Origin: Prinia subflava
Taxonomy: Eukaryota; Chordata; Aves; Passeriformes; Cisticolidae
NCBI RefSeq assembly: GCF_021018805.1
Contig: NW_026960611.1
Span: 1,550,001 to 1,614,000, forward strand
Reading direction: 5' to 3'
Length of the DNA: 64,000 nucleotides
Shown: positions 13,204 to 25,358 of the stretch, piece after piece
How positions within the stretch are numbered: position 1 is the first letter of the stretch
Layout of the letters: the number at the start of each line of letters is the position of its first letter
Position numbers and translations under genes: made by a program
The notes under the pieces: generated by a model
Seen by the model: the letters and a program-made list of their open reading frames with translations, nothing else
Databases searched by the model: none
Told to the model about the DNA's origin: nothing

Positions 13204-14504
13204 TTATCCTAGTTATAGAACAACTAAGAAATAAATCTGGTCATATTTGCCATTTGCAACAGATAACCATTTTTAGTCATCTTTAAATATAACATCATAA
13301 GAAGCAGGAACCAGAAGAGACAAAAAAGTAGGCTAGAAAAATAGATTAATCAAAAAATGAAAAATATATTAACCAAAAAATATAAAATAGTATTTTCCCA
13401 GAGTTAAAAGCAAATGCTGTAAGCCATAAATTTAATCACAGAGTCTAATACTGATACCTAATTGATGGAGGAAATTAATATCAAAGGCAGACATTTAATA
13501 AGGAAGTTCTTTCAGCATAATAAATAGTTAGGTATTTGTAGATCTCTGTTCACAAGTTATACAATAAGCAAAAAAACAACAAAATAGAAAGCGATATTAG
13601 TTACCATCTGGGATAAAAGAGTCACTGTAACTCATCCTTGAAAGTGTATATGTGAAATTTAATAAGCAACTGCTTTTCTAGCTATCTGCATTTTAAACAA
13701 ATCTAAAAAAATAGGCATGGATGCATATTTTTGCATGCATAAGATATTTGGATGTAAATGTGGTTGTTGAAAAAACAGTAATATTCTGTCTTCGTTTCTC
13801 TTTTTTACTGGGTGCTTTGATTTTAGAGGGTTTCCTCTGGAAAAATGAAATGCTCTTCACTATGTGAACTCAGGAAAGCTGGAATTTTAAAACACAGGTC
13901 AAGTGTGTGATGGCAAAATTGCAAGACTATTGGTGGATTTCTGTGCCTGTTTGCTGCCATGTGAAGTTCTAGTGTAAAAGCCAGTAAGTGCAATGATACG
14001 TAGCTCCTCATGCATTTCAAATACTATAAGAAAGACTGATATTTTTTTCAAATGGGGATAATGAGACACAGGAAGAGGAAAACAGTTCTCTAAGGTTTCC
14101 TGTCAGCCTGTACCAAGGTGGGCACAAAAGTCTGGCAAGCTTTCTGAATCTCCAATTATGCTCAACCTTGGCTGCTTCCAAAATCCCCAAATCAGTCTAT
14201 TTTTGAGCTGCAACTTTTCTCCAGTAGAAACAAAGCAGACACTAGCTGGGATTGTCTTTGATGATAATGCTCTGCACACGTGTAGAGCCTTTTAACCTGA
14301 TGGCTTTTGTCCTGACAGGAGCAGCCATGCTCATTCCCCTGATTTAACAGAGATCTCTATGACTTTTCAGAATGAAGGAGATCTGACCCGATATTTAAGT
14401 TTAGCTTAGCACAGAATTAGGACCCAAGTAAGGGTAGTGCTGACCAGAGGAAAGCCCATGGTAGGATACCTGGCTTAAATGAAGCATGATAAATTCAGGC
14501 TGCA
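13204..14504. other. Non-coding DNA
   Basis: AT-rich sequence without a recognised gene or element. Confidence 0.6.
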
Positions 14505-14755
14505 AATCACAGAATCATAGAATGGTTTGGGTTGGAAGGGATCTAAAAGACCAGCTGGTTTCAGCTCCCACCACCATGGGCAGGGACACCTCCCCATGGA
14601 TCGGGTTGCTCAAAGTGCCATCCAACCTGGCCTTGAATGCTTCCAGGAAAGAGGCATCCACAACTTCTCTGGGCAGCCTGTTCCAGGGTCTCACCACCGC
14701 CACAGTAAATAATTTCTTCCTAATATTTAATCTAAACCTACTTTCTTTGGGCCAG
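14505..14755 (-). mobile_element. CR1 LINE 3′ fragment
   Basis: Reverse-strand CR1 3′ end. It opens with 'aatcacagaatcatagaatgg' and 'ggttggaaggga', the reverse complement of the CR1 terminus. On the minus strand a segment encodes the C-terminal reverse-transcriptase ORF motif W-N-R-L-P-R-E-V-V-D (about 14,650-14,690). 5′-truncated and pseudogenic. Confidence 0.9.
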
Positions 14756-17700
14756 TGGCCTCTCTGCTCTCCACTACTGAAACCACACCTTCCTTAGCAA
14801 AGCCTGGCTGACTCCCACCTGATGCAAATCTAGCCTGGGAATCTTCCAGCCTAGAGATGTAACTCCTATTGAAAATCTGCTGACAGACTGTGTAGACTTG
14901 TCCCTTCACTTTGAAACAATGGAAACAAACTATATTTTTCACAGAGAGAACCATCCATTAATGTTTCATTGTTCATTGATCTCCACACCGCTCCAGATGT
15001 ACTGGAGAACTTTCATTTGACAGCAAAGCCTCTGAAGATATAGAAGCTATTGACCACTGCTCATCATGGACAGGCAAGCTGAACGACTTGCCAAGTTATT
15101 AGTTGTAATGATGGTGATTCCAATTAGGCAAAAGGTAAGCACTGTTACAAATTTCCTGCCAATTTCTGTCATTTCTGTCACTGTGGTAAATTGGCCTTAA
15201 AGAGGACTTTTATGTCTTCAGTTGGAAGCACAGAGCTAAATCCAGCAGAAGGCAGTTGCAGCAATGCTCTGCTACTTAACTCGGACAAGAGGGAAAACAG
15301 AGAAATTGATCCTTCTCAGCGGAGAGGGGTGATTAGCCTAATGAGGGATGCACAGCTGTGGTTATCAGATACAAGTAATGGTCTCCCTCTGACATGGAGT
15401 GTGCCTGCAATTCTCTCCATCTCCTAGTATAAAAAGGTACTACAAGGAATGACACTGGGATAATTGAGCAGCAGACCACCTTTAAATTATGTGCCAGTCC
15501 TGTTTTCACCACAGAACCCCCTGATATTTAACTCTGTTGCAGATTTGGCCCTTTTTGCTAGGAATTGTAGGGAAAGCAGACAAAGACTTTTTCACCCCAA
15601 AGAACATGCAGCTTCAAAAAAAGAGAAAAAACATGAGAAAAGACAGGCACAATAGATAAATGAGGGCATAAATGTGGATAGAGAAAGGGAAACTGGTAAA
15701 ATTTAAATGAGTCTAGTGGGTCTCATCTTGTAGGTTGGTTGGAAAAGTTGTTACTCTTCACAATAATTTTGCACAATACTGAGCACAAGTGGTGCTGAAG
15801 CCATTCAAGCTGTAATGTTAATACCACTATTAATGAAAATAAATTAAATTAATATCACTATTAATAAAATTAGTAAAAACAGTCTCTAAAAATAGAAGGC
15901 TATATAGTAACTCCAGCTGAATTACATGTTAATTTTTTATTTTGGCTAGCATACAGCCCAAGGATTCATCTAGTTCCACAAGCCACTGGCTTTTCCTGTA
16001 TCTTTTCAGAAGCTATTTATTTTCAGAGTCATACAGAGCATTTTTCTGGCAGTTTTTATGAGTATGTGGACCTTTCTGCTGCAAATTTTCCCTGAAGTTC
16101 TCCAGCAGTTGACCAACATGGTCCTGTATGAGTGTTTGAGGAGAAGTGAAGAACAGAGAAAATACAATTTTTGCTCAGTGCTGAGAGATATTTAATGAAC
16201 TACATTGCCTCTTAAAAAGGCTAGTGCTGGCTGCTATAAAGACAGGAGGGAAACGTCCTATAAAATTCATGGAGTACCCTGCTTATAAAGTGATGTTTCC
16301 TTCTGTCTCCAGGTTACTTATAGATGATTTAAACTCTTTTCAGCAGGTTTAAGTCTACTTATTATTTTTGTGCCCTATCTGCAATCATTGTGAATATATT
16401 AAACTCTCACAAAGCATCAAATTCTAATGTTATTGGTTCAATAATTTCTTGTTCCTCTAGTTGCCATTCTAAAGTTCAAATCATTCAAGTAGCTCTAAAT
16501 AGGTGGGTTTGCAATTGATTTTTTCTAGTTGTTTAAAAAGGGCAAATTTAAGTGTCTGATCCCTTTCTCTAAGACAGCTTTTTATAAATTTCTTATACAT
16601 TTTTTCTGATATATCTCCAACTGTAATATCTTGATTTCCATTTGCATTCCCAGTACTTTTTCACCTGTACATTTTCCAGATACCAAGTGAACTTGGTTCA
16701 TCATTTTCAAAAGGAAGTAACATCTGAATTTTGCTTTTTATATCCTTCAAAAGCTACCTGTTACAGCAGATGATCAGGAAAGGACACAGCTGCCATGTGG
16801 GTATGGAATCACCAACATACTCATACTTTCTCAAGTATAAGAGAAATGTTATATTTTAACATCATGGAGAAACACCACCTCAGATGTTCCATACCAAGTC
16901 AGGAAAGGCAAATGGCAGTAGCAGATGAAGAGGGAAAATTGAGTCAGGAGAAGTAAATGGTGGGAGAAAGCTCAGGAGTAAACTTCTCACTATATTACCT
17001 TTGTAGATATATGACCTGCAGAGTTATTGAACAAAAGGATTTTTTTCCTTCTTTGTCTCCATAATATACAAAACTAAATTACAGTAGTATTTGTTCCTGT
17101 CATTCTGCTGTGGTGGTTTAGGAATATACATCATCACTCCCAAATCTGGTTTATGTGCCCATCTCCATGAAGCTTTGATTTAAATTAATTTTAGCTGTGG
17201 ACAGTTATTGAGTTATATATTCTTAGGTAGATGAAAATTCTTTTGTAAAGTTGACAGTTACTATGAATGCTTTTGATATGAACCTTCCCACAAATACATT
17301 AAAATTGAGCTGATTCTGCCACATGATGTGGCACAGACTACATGACCTTCCATCTCTGAGGGGTGAAATCTCCACCTTGCTGAAATTGGTGTCAAATGAA
17401 AGCAAGAGCTGGTCCACTGAGCTCAGCTCTTTCCTGACTCTCCTCAACAAGGCTTTCATATAGGCTCTGTTTTCATTTTTTTTTTCTTAGTAAATACTAA
17501 GCTCTCTACTTCTTAAAGAAAGCTGAGGCTTTCAGGGTATGGAAAACTGAATTTTCCCCTCTGATTTCAACAAAACACTAACTGTGATCTGCTTAGTGTT
17601 GTTTACTTCTCCATGAACTCTGTGGCCATGTCAAATTCACCTGCAATACTTGACAGTGTTGTTTGTAGACAGGAAGTAGCATTCTTCAGTTGAGCTCTTT

Positions 17701-17876
17701 TTTCCTAACTTCCAAGAATATCAAATGAGAGATCTTTCCCTTAGTCGAAGAAAAGGACAAAGGAATGGGAAAACCAGCAAGCCGAAGGGAGAGACAGCAC
17801 ACTTAAATAAATGAAAAAGATACTCTGTAACAGACTGCAGCCCCCTGCTTCACAAGCTCACTAATGAGTGAGATTA
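14756..17876. other. Non-coding DNA
   Basis: No gene or recognisable mobile element is seen in these 3.1 kb. Short open frames lack family resemblance. Confidence 0.6.
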
Positions 17877-17882
17877 GTGGGA

Positions 17883-18592
17883 TGTCGCCCTGTTCTTTTG
17901 AAATTTTCCTAGCCTTCTGAATTGTTTACCCTATTGGAGTCAGTTTCTCATGATTCTAACAGTTTCTTAATGTAAATATAGCTCTGTTTACCCAACGGTG
18001 GTTTTTTGTTTACATTCCTTTCTGGAGGACGAGAGAAGTTGATTGACTGTCTGTTTGACCAGCATGGTTGGAGAGGTGGTGATTCCATCCTCCAATCCAC
18101 AGCCAGTGCCACAAAATGTATAAATATGAATGAAAATAAACTTCATCCCTTTCTCCCGCTTGGACATCTCCGAGTCCCTGTGTGGTTCTTCGAAACCAGG
18201 GCCTCTATTAATTACATGGAAGCTGGACTGAGCAACACAGAGCACAATCAATATGGTGAAATCATACGTTCTCCCCTTTATTCCCCGAAACGGCTGGTTA
18301 AATACAGTTTCAGATCATTTACAGTTACAGGTGTTTTATAATTGGTATTCAGTGTGAAAAGGAATGCAAACAATCTCAATTTAAGGTAGCTACCATAATT
18401 TCACCACAACTATCCTATCTAATGCATAAACACACCTTAATCTAAATTTTAACTGCACTACAGGCTTATCTACTTCCACACAGGCCCAAACCTGAAGCCC
18501 ATTTTGGGATAGCTCAGATCTCGTTCCAAAATACCTCATGTCCATGTTCTCTAAGAAATTCTGTTACAGTTCTTTTGCGTCCTACTGCAACA
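17883..18592 (+). mobile_element. Solo LTR split by a second LTR
   Basis: An older solo LTR running from TGTCGCCC (17,883) to TGCAACA (18,592). It is flanked by a perfect 6-bp duplication GTGGGA (17,877-17,882 and 18,593-18,598). A TATA-like box (TATAAATA near 18,118) and AATAAA (near 18,134) support forward orientation. It is interrupted by a 378-bp LTR and one copy of that LTR's duplication, leaving about 326 bp of its own sequence. The 6-bp duplication points to ERVK-like integration. Confidence 0.8.
18191..18568 (-). mobile_element. Solo LTR nested in another LTR, 378 bp
   Basis: Bounded by the 6-bp duplication GTTCTT (18,185-18,190 and 18,569-18,574). The left end is CG rather than TG and the right end is CA. 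It aligns block by block with the 400-bp LTR at 6,983-7,382, including the plus-strand 'CTTTATTCC' poly(A) region and TTAAATACAG at the TATA position. It is more diverged than that copy. Confidence 0.8.
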
Positions 18593-18598
18593 GTGGGA

Positions 18599-19722
18599 TC
18601 AACTAATTTGATGTAGCCTGGGGGAAGCAAAAGGGTCTTGTCATTCAGCACAATACGCTAGGAGAAGGGCGGATTAAATGCTGAAAAACTGGAGTGAAAA
18701 ATTTCTATTCTCCCTATGCTGGAATCCTTCAGATTCTGTTCTTCAGAATAACCATTCATCTGTATCTCACGCTCTGTCTGGACCAAGGCAGGAATGGGTC
18801 TCCAGTGAATGGAGATCCAATGCATGACTGCAAAAATTACCACATGGTCATGATTTAAGGCCATGCATTGGATTCTCTGCATTTATCAAAGTCCTGTAAC
18901 TCAGCAGATCCCAGCAGCCTGACTCCTGAGCTAGTTGGGTTCAACGACAAAATCATGTCCATAATCCCTTTTGTTTTTGTTTTATCCTTTGTAATGATCT
19001 TCAGGGATTCTGTTCCAATAGTGCTTGAGACTGTCTTGGGGCACACAGAAAGGATGTTTGCGCTGAAAGGATTTTTAATCTAAAATTACTTTCCAATGAA
19101 AGCTGACAGAGTTGAAATGTGTTGGTTTGGGAGATGTTCCAAAAGCCATTCTTTTGCAGGAACACTTGTAAGAGATTGGTATTTGAGGTAGATAAAGCTA
19201 TTTTCTCATATGCAGCTCAGCTTTGTTAGCATGACAGTAAAGCCAGAAGAAGTAAAATCCAAGAGAAAAACAGTTATCTTAATACTCTTAAAAAAACCAC
19301 ATGCACAATCTTACAGTTTATTCCTTAGTATTCATGGGATAAATCAATACAGATTTATTTGATGGGAGCAGACAGGGTGCTAGTTACTGTTTGAATAGTC
19401 CTATAGTAAACTGTTTTAAAAGAAAACTGCAGAAGAAAGAAATCAAAATCTCATAAACTAATTGAATAGATTTATTCAAGGAGAAGGAAAGGGCCTTGAT
19501 CTCAAAAGTATTTAAGGATGCATTCTTAAGCCTGCTGAGCATTCAGCCTCAGAAAGCTGCTCTAAATACTCCTCTATCGATTCTTAAACAATACATTGAA
19601 ATTTTAATGACCTTGCCAGCAAAGGACTTTCTATCTCAGATATCACTGACATAAGTACTGAACTAGGAGTGCTTGCAAAGGAGTCAGACTGAAATATGCT
19701 GGTTACCAAGGAAATGCCAGTA
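18599..19722. other. Non-coding DNA
   Basis: No gene or recognised element is seen. Open frames around 18,650-19,080 on both strands are short and show no family resemblance. Confidence 0.55.
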
Positions 19723-19728
19723 CTCCCC

Positions 19729-20055
19729 TGTCGCTGTGAGCCTTGCCAGAAAGACACACTCGGAGCCGGAGTTCGGGTTGATCAGAGCAGCAGGGGAGAA
19801 AATCCCGCCTTGTTTATTCCTTCCTATTTTATACTTCTAGCAAGGTGACCATGGATTGGAGAGTTCGCATTCCCACCTCTTACCCACATTGGTCAAGGAG
19901 GCTGTCATTCAACCTCCCTTCTCTTGGAGAAGGAATTCATAACAATGGCAATATTTACAAAACACGCTCTTCTGTTTACATTAACGAGCGTGAGAAGCTG
20001 CACACTTCTACTTTAGTATGAATGCTCAGCAAACTAGGAAGATCTCATGGTGACA
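19729..20055 (-). mobile_element. Solo LTR, ERVK-like, 327 bp
   Basis: TG (TGTCGCTG) to CA (GGTGACA) with short inverted ends and a perfect 6-bp duplication CTCCCC (19,723-19,728 and 20,056-20,061). Plus-strand TTTATT (near 19,812) and TTTTATAC (near 19,828) are, on the minus strand, a poly(A) signal and a TATA box, which gives reverse orientation. Confidence 0.82.
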
Positions 20056-20061
20056 CTCCCC

Positions 20062-23057
20062 ATTTCCCACTGTTTTTCATGGATGAACTGAGAAAAAAGA
20101 CTGACAACCACCTCATCACAACCTCCTTTAAGGTAGATGTAGAGGGCAATAAGGTCTCTCCAATAAGTTTGCAGAAAAAAAAAACCAAAAAATGTTTAAA
20201 TGCTCCAAAAGGTGAGGAAGCAACATGCCTTGGATAGAAGAATTGAAAAAAAAAAAAAAAGTGCAGAAAGTTTACCTTAAGATCAGGCAAATTTTGTTTT
20301 CTGTAATTAAGGAAGTATCCTTGCAAGCAGCTCAATTATCTCCTGTTTTAGTGAAGTTTTGGGTGGCTGTAACTCAGATCTGTGGAAATCAATGGAATCA
20401 CAGAAACAGAAAAGTTGAGAAGCACAATGACTGATGCTACTGGAGTTTTAGAAAACTCTTCTTCTGACCTTGGAGATTTGGCATGGAAAAGAAAGATTCT
20501 AATTCCAGGATGTAAATGGCAGCATCACCTTTCTAAAGTTTATGGTCTCATATTGCTGTTGCATTGTTCTAAATATATGAAAGGGAAAATTCAGATAAAG
20601 TTACAGAAGCAAACATGCTGTACTGAACAGACTGGTAAATGCCCTGTATTTCACCAGTGAAATCTATATTTACAGCCCTGGAAAAAATTAGTATTGATTC
20701 CTTTGGCTCTCACGCTGTGTGTGTTGTAGTGGGTGGTTAGTATGTGGAAAGCCAGGTATGCACAACAAAGTAAAATGGGTATTTTGTCCATTTTGCAAAA
20801 AGTGCCCACTCCTGAATAGTCTCTGGCTGCGTGGGTTGACACCATCAGGCAGCTGGAACAACCACAGACTTCTGGTTCAAATGCAGAAAGGAAATTTTTT
20901 TCCATTACCTTGCTAATTGGGGGATCCCCAAAGAATGCCTGGGCAGCAGTACAAAATTAGAGATGCAGGCACCATTAAACTCAGTCCATGCTAGAGGATT
21001 AGTGGCCTGCTATTCACACAGGCTTATCAAGAATTATTCCCAGCTGCAAGGTCACCTGAGCAATGTACAATCCTCCTCACCAGTCTTCTGCTTTTTAACC
21101 CAGCCCCCCAGGTACTGTCCATGTTACAATGGGGAGGACCACAGAAATCCTCACATCACAACTTGAACAGGTACTTTTCTTCCCCCTTTATTAGCAATTT
21201 CACCACTATGTCGGAGGGAATAATTAAAAAAGAATTGAATCCGTGTATTTCATACCTGAACATATAAGCCTTAAATCTCACCCATGGGTTTATCTTAAGT
21301 TTCAAAAGACAACACAAGTAAGTTGCAATGAAGAACTTATTTTAGATGTCACTGAAGGTCTTTAGGGATGCATGTCTCATAAATAAGGTGCCCAGTACCC
21401 CTACACCTCTTACTCTTAAGAATAGACTACAGGCTCATTTGTTTCAATAATTCCCTAACTTAATCTGTTACTTTTGCTTTTTGATTGCTTTCAACTTTTT
21501 ACTGCCTTATTCCTTTACTCTGTAAGTGTAGGAGGTGCACGGTTAATGTGAATGGCAAATAGCAACCCTAATATGAAAGAGCTGTAATGAAAAACTGTGA
21601 TGGCTCTACCTCTTGGAATCAGACTTCAACACCACATACAAAATATGTGACTTTAGACCATGTGCTGCAGGGCTCCAAACCCCTGTGCCCGAATCTTTCC
21701 CCCCCTTGTTTCTTCACCTGTGTTGAGTAAACTCAGCTCCTGGCTTCCCCTTTCCAGCTTCCTGTGAAGCAGCCCTGCTGCTGTCATGAATTATTTCTTA
21801 CTGCTCAGAGTGCCTGGGAAAAAGGACTGATTCACAACAGTGCATTAGAGGACTAATTAGATACAACCCAATATTTGGCTCTGGGGAGCAGCTACACTGG
21901 CAAAATATCCCCCAGCAACACTGTTTAAAGGACAGAGTAAAACAAATGAGACAGTGAGTGAACCAGAGAAAAGTGAAGATGTAGACTTTAAGAGATTGCT
22001 GGGAAGAGGGTCAAGTATCCCTCTAATCAGTAGCTACATAGAGCAGGAGACTAATGGCATAGTAGGAGAAAACCAAGGCAGTTGAATCAGCATGAAGGAT
22101 TAAATGTGCTGTTTTGAACATCTCCAGTGCCTGTGCCATGGCTGATCCCCAAGGTAACAGTCAGCCTAGAGCTGACCATGCAAAAGAAAGGACCTGACTT
22201 CTCAGTGTGACAGCATGGGGTCAGGGCCACCTGCCTTGCACTCCCTGGCAATTTGGAAAAATAATTCAACTGAGACAGAGAAAGGAATGCCAAGATGATA
22301 AAGTATTTTCTGCTCCCCTTTCCTTTCTGGTGTGAGGAGATTTGTCCACTGCTTCAAGGAATATATACCACAGAGCTGAGGGAAAACCAAAGGTTTTGTT
22401 TGCAGAGTGCTACAGTTTGTGGGATTTGTAATTATGCTCCTTTTTCCCTACCTTTCTTTTTTTTTTTTTTAATGTAACTCTCAAAAGTGCATCCAACATT
22501 AAAAACAAGGCCTCCAATGAAGTTCAGCATCTTTTGTCTGAAAACTGAAATGTACCTTCTTCAGCAAAGAAAGTCTTGAATATCTTAATACAATAATACA
22601 AACCCCACTGTGTTTCACAGAGACCAAACAGCATGCTGGGCCAGCTAAAATTTTACACAACTGCCCAACCCTGTGTTACTTCAGCTCTTGATCTGCCTCC
22701 CTCAGAATACTCCACTAGAAACAGATGTATGCCCTCAGCAGACTGTCATGTCTGCTAGTCCTGCCTACTCCTTAATTAACCTCCTCCTGAGATCCTTGTT
22801 CACATCTCTGACACACTGAAGGATCTGACAAAGAATGAGGGAAAATATCAAGTTCTGAGTAACCACTTGATTGACCTCTGTAACAATGTTCATGCTCAGT
22901 GCCCTCTTATGTCTCAATCTGTAGATGTCATAAATTACAGTTACAGTTGATAAGAGGATGAATTACAAAATACTGTACTTTAAGCTTTATCTTTGCCTAC
23001 TTATTCAAAGTAAGTAAATGGGATGTCTACAAAGCATTCAAACTAAGATTTTTCTGC
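20062..23057. other. Non-coding DNA
   Basis: No gene is recognised. There is a 15-A run near 20,250 and a T-run near 22,457. Confidence 0.6.
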
Positions 23058-23063
23058 ATAGAC

Positions 23064-23638
23064 TGTCGTGGTGCCTTTAAGAGAACTCAGTCTCTCTGCC
23101 TGCCCAAGCTAGCTCAGGCACCGCAGCAGGCTAAAGGGTACAGCTAGGCAAGTCACGCAAGCCTGCTGATCCCTGTGAGTTCTTGTCCTGAGAGGCTGTG
23201 TGAGGCGGTGGAGAATGCTGACAACAACGGAGAAGAAGAAGGGAGGAGCCAGTCCAGTAAAACGACAGATTTATTTGGGGGTCCCACGGGACCTCCTTTC
23301 CACCTGCCGGATCCTCAAACTGCCCCCTAGGCTCTTCTGACCTGCCGTTTTATACAGCAGTGAAATGGGGTGTGGTAAGGAGGTTACAACCAATGGGTTT
23401 CAACTAAAGAGGTGGTACGAACATGGGGTGACATAACAGAAACCAATCGGGGACAACAGGGAGGGGTTTACACAGACTATGAGAAAAGATTGACAAATAA
23501 CTGAAGAAGCTACAAGACTTTGGGGAATTGCAGGATAATAGCAACAGGGGAAAAATGGGGTACAAGGAACATACCATTGTACAATCAACCTGCACAAACC
23601 CAGTAAACTTATTATGAACTTAATTCCACACCACCACA
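23064..23638 (-). mobile_element. Solo LTR, ERVK-like, 575 bp
   Basis: Starts TGTCGTGGTG and ends CACCACCACA, an imperfect inverted terminal repeat. It is flanked by a perfect 6-bp duplication ATAGAC (23,058-23,063 and 23,639-23,644). Plus-strand GATTTATTTG (about 23,266) and GTTTTATACAG (about 23,347) give the reverse-strand poly(A) signal and TATA box. No internal sequence is attached. Confidence 0.88.
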
Positions 23639-23644
23639 ATAGAC

Positions 23645-24667
23645 TGCTTGAATATTTAAGATGCAAGAAAATATCTCTGGGTGGTCTTTTGTTTTTGCCT
23701 TTCCTTCAATAGATTTCACGTCTTGCTGAGCACTTAAATCCTACCTTCTCTGACAGGGCAGATATTAATTGCGCACTAAGAACTGCTCTGGTGAGATTTT
23801 TTACTTGGAGTAGATAACACAGATCTTTACTTCCCTTGTCTCCTTTCCATGCTTCTATGAACAGGTAAGCAGTTAATGGTGACTGTGGAAGTCATCAGTG
23901 GTGTCTGAGTTAAAGCTGAAAGGAGCTGTTCTTGTTTTTAGTGCTTTGAGCTCTTGGCATACTCAAGCATATATAACTGCATTGAGTACCTTCAGAACAT
24001 ATTTTCAAGGATTTGTTTACAATTACAGCAGCTAGAGAGACCTCATGTCAAACAAAAAAATATAACACAACTAAAGATTTGGAAAACCAAAGAACTGACT
24101 CTTTTAACATATATGTTCCCTTTACAAGCCATGTAAAAGGCAGTTTCCAGCAAAATTCAAGTATGAGAACCACCCAACCATGTACAACTATTTTCATTAT
24201 GTATACATATATTTTTTTTCTTTTTTTTTTTATTGTTTTCTTAAATGAGATACAAAACTTTTAATTGTATGGGATAGTTCACTAGCATTTTCTCATCTTC
24301 TTAGGGAAGGTCTAAGTCTGGAGAACTCCTTTCATTCAAACCGTATGAAAACTCTTTGACAGAGTCAAACCACAAAAATGAGAAGTCATATTAAAGCCTC
24401 ACTACTCATTTCAGATGAGGCAAGTGAACTCTTAATTCTGAAAGTACTTCATGATCTTATAAGTGACCAAGTTCTACACAGAGAGCTTCTTTTAATTAAC
24501 TTTCCTTGGTTAGAAGGAATAATCAAGGTGTCTAAAGTAAAAATATAAGTCCTAAGGCAAGTTTTATGTTGTGTCTGTCAGCTTGCTTTTAAATCAAGAG
24601 ATTATATAAATTCCTTCTCTGTGTGAGCTCTTATGTTAAAGACAGTCAATTATAAAAAATAAATTGA
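23645..24667. other. Non-coding DNA
   Basis: No gene or recognisable repeat is seen apart from a T-rich run near 24,210-24,240. Confidence 0.6.
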
Positions 24668-24672
24668 CTTGA

Positions 24673-25353
24673 TGTCTTGGTTTGGAAAGACAGGTACCTG
24701 TCAGGGAAAACTGGAGTTTCCCTTGGAATGGAGAATGTAAAAAACCCCTCCCTCCAAATTATTACAATTTTGCAATTAGGAGCTTTCAGGCAAAAATATG
24801 GGAAGAGGAATAACAGTTGTTTACCAGGAATATTAAAAAAAAAAAGAAAAATACAAATGCAGTAGTACAAAAAAACCCAAACAAGCAAACAAACAAAAGT
24901 CCTAGAAAACCCTGACAGAGTCAGAGATATGACCTGACACCCTGTTGTCAGGGTGTTGGAAGTCCAAATAAGTCTTCTTGGAGTAACAGATGTTGTTCTG
25001 TGGAGTAGAGATGATCCTGCAGAAAAAAAGGTCCAGTGCTGGCAAAATGGGTCCAGTCTTCCTCCAAGAATTCAGTAGAAAACCAACTGCATTAGCGTTT
25101 GGGATTGCAGGTTTTATCTCGGTGGAAAGGCTTTGGTTCCTCCCACTGGGTGGAGCATCTCACAATGGAATGAAGTAATGTCATCAGTCATGTGAGAGGC
25201 CTTGAATGGCCCATTCACAGGTGATGTCCCTTGGAGGAAAATGGGTGGAGGAGTAGGATGGGTGCAGGAGGAGAGAAGAACAATATCTCCCAACCGGTTT
25301 CAACAGATGAAAATAGAATACACATTTTTGGTTACCTTTTCCAACCCGAGACA
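24673..25353 (-). mobile_element. Solo LTR, ERVL-like family, 681 bp
   Basis: The best-preserved copy of the family in the window. It begins TGTCTTGG, ends CCCGAGACA (inverted ends TGTCTYGG) and is flanked by a perfect 5-bp duplication CTTGA (24,668-24,672 and 25,354-25,358). A variable A-rich tract lies about 160-210 bp from its left end. The 5-bp duplication is typical of ERVL-class integration. Confidence 0.87.
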
Positions 25354-25358
25354 CTTGA

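Noticed and set aside
18655..19083. Possible host exon in overlapping frames on both strands
   Set aside because: Short frames without family resemblance or convincing splice sites.
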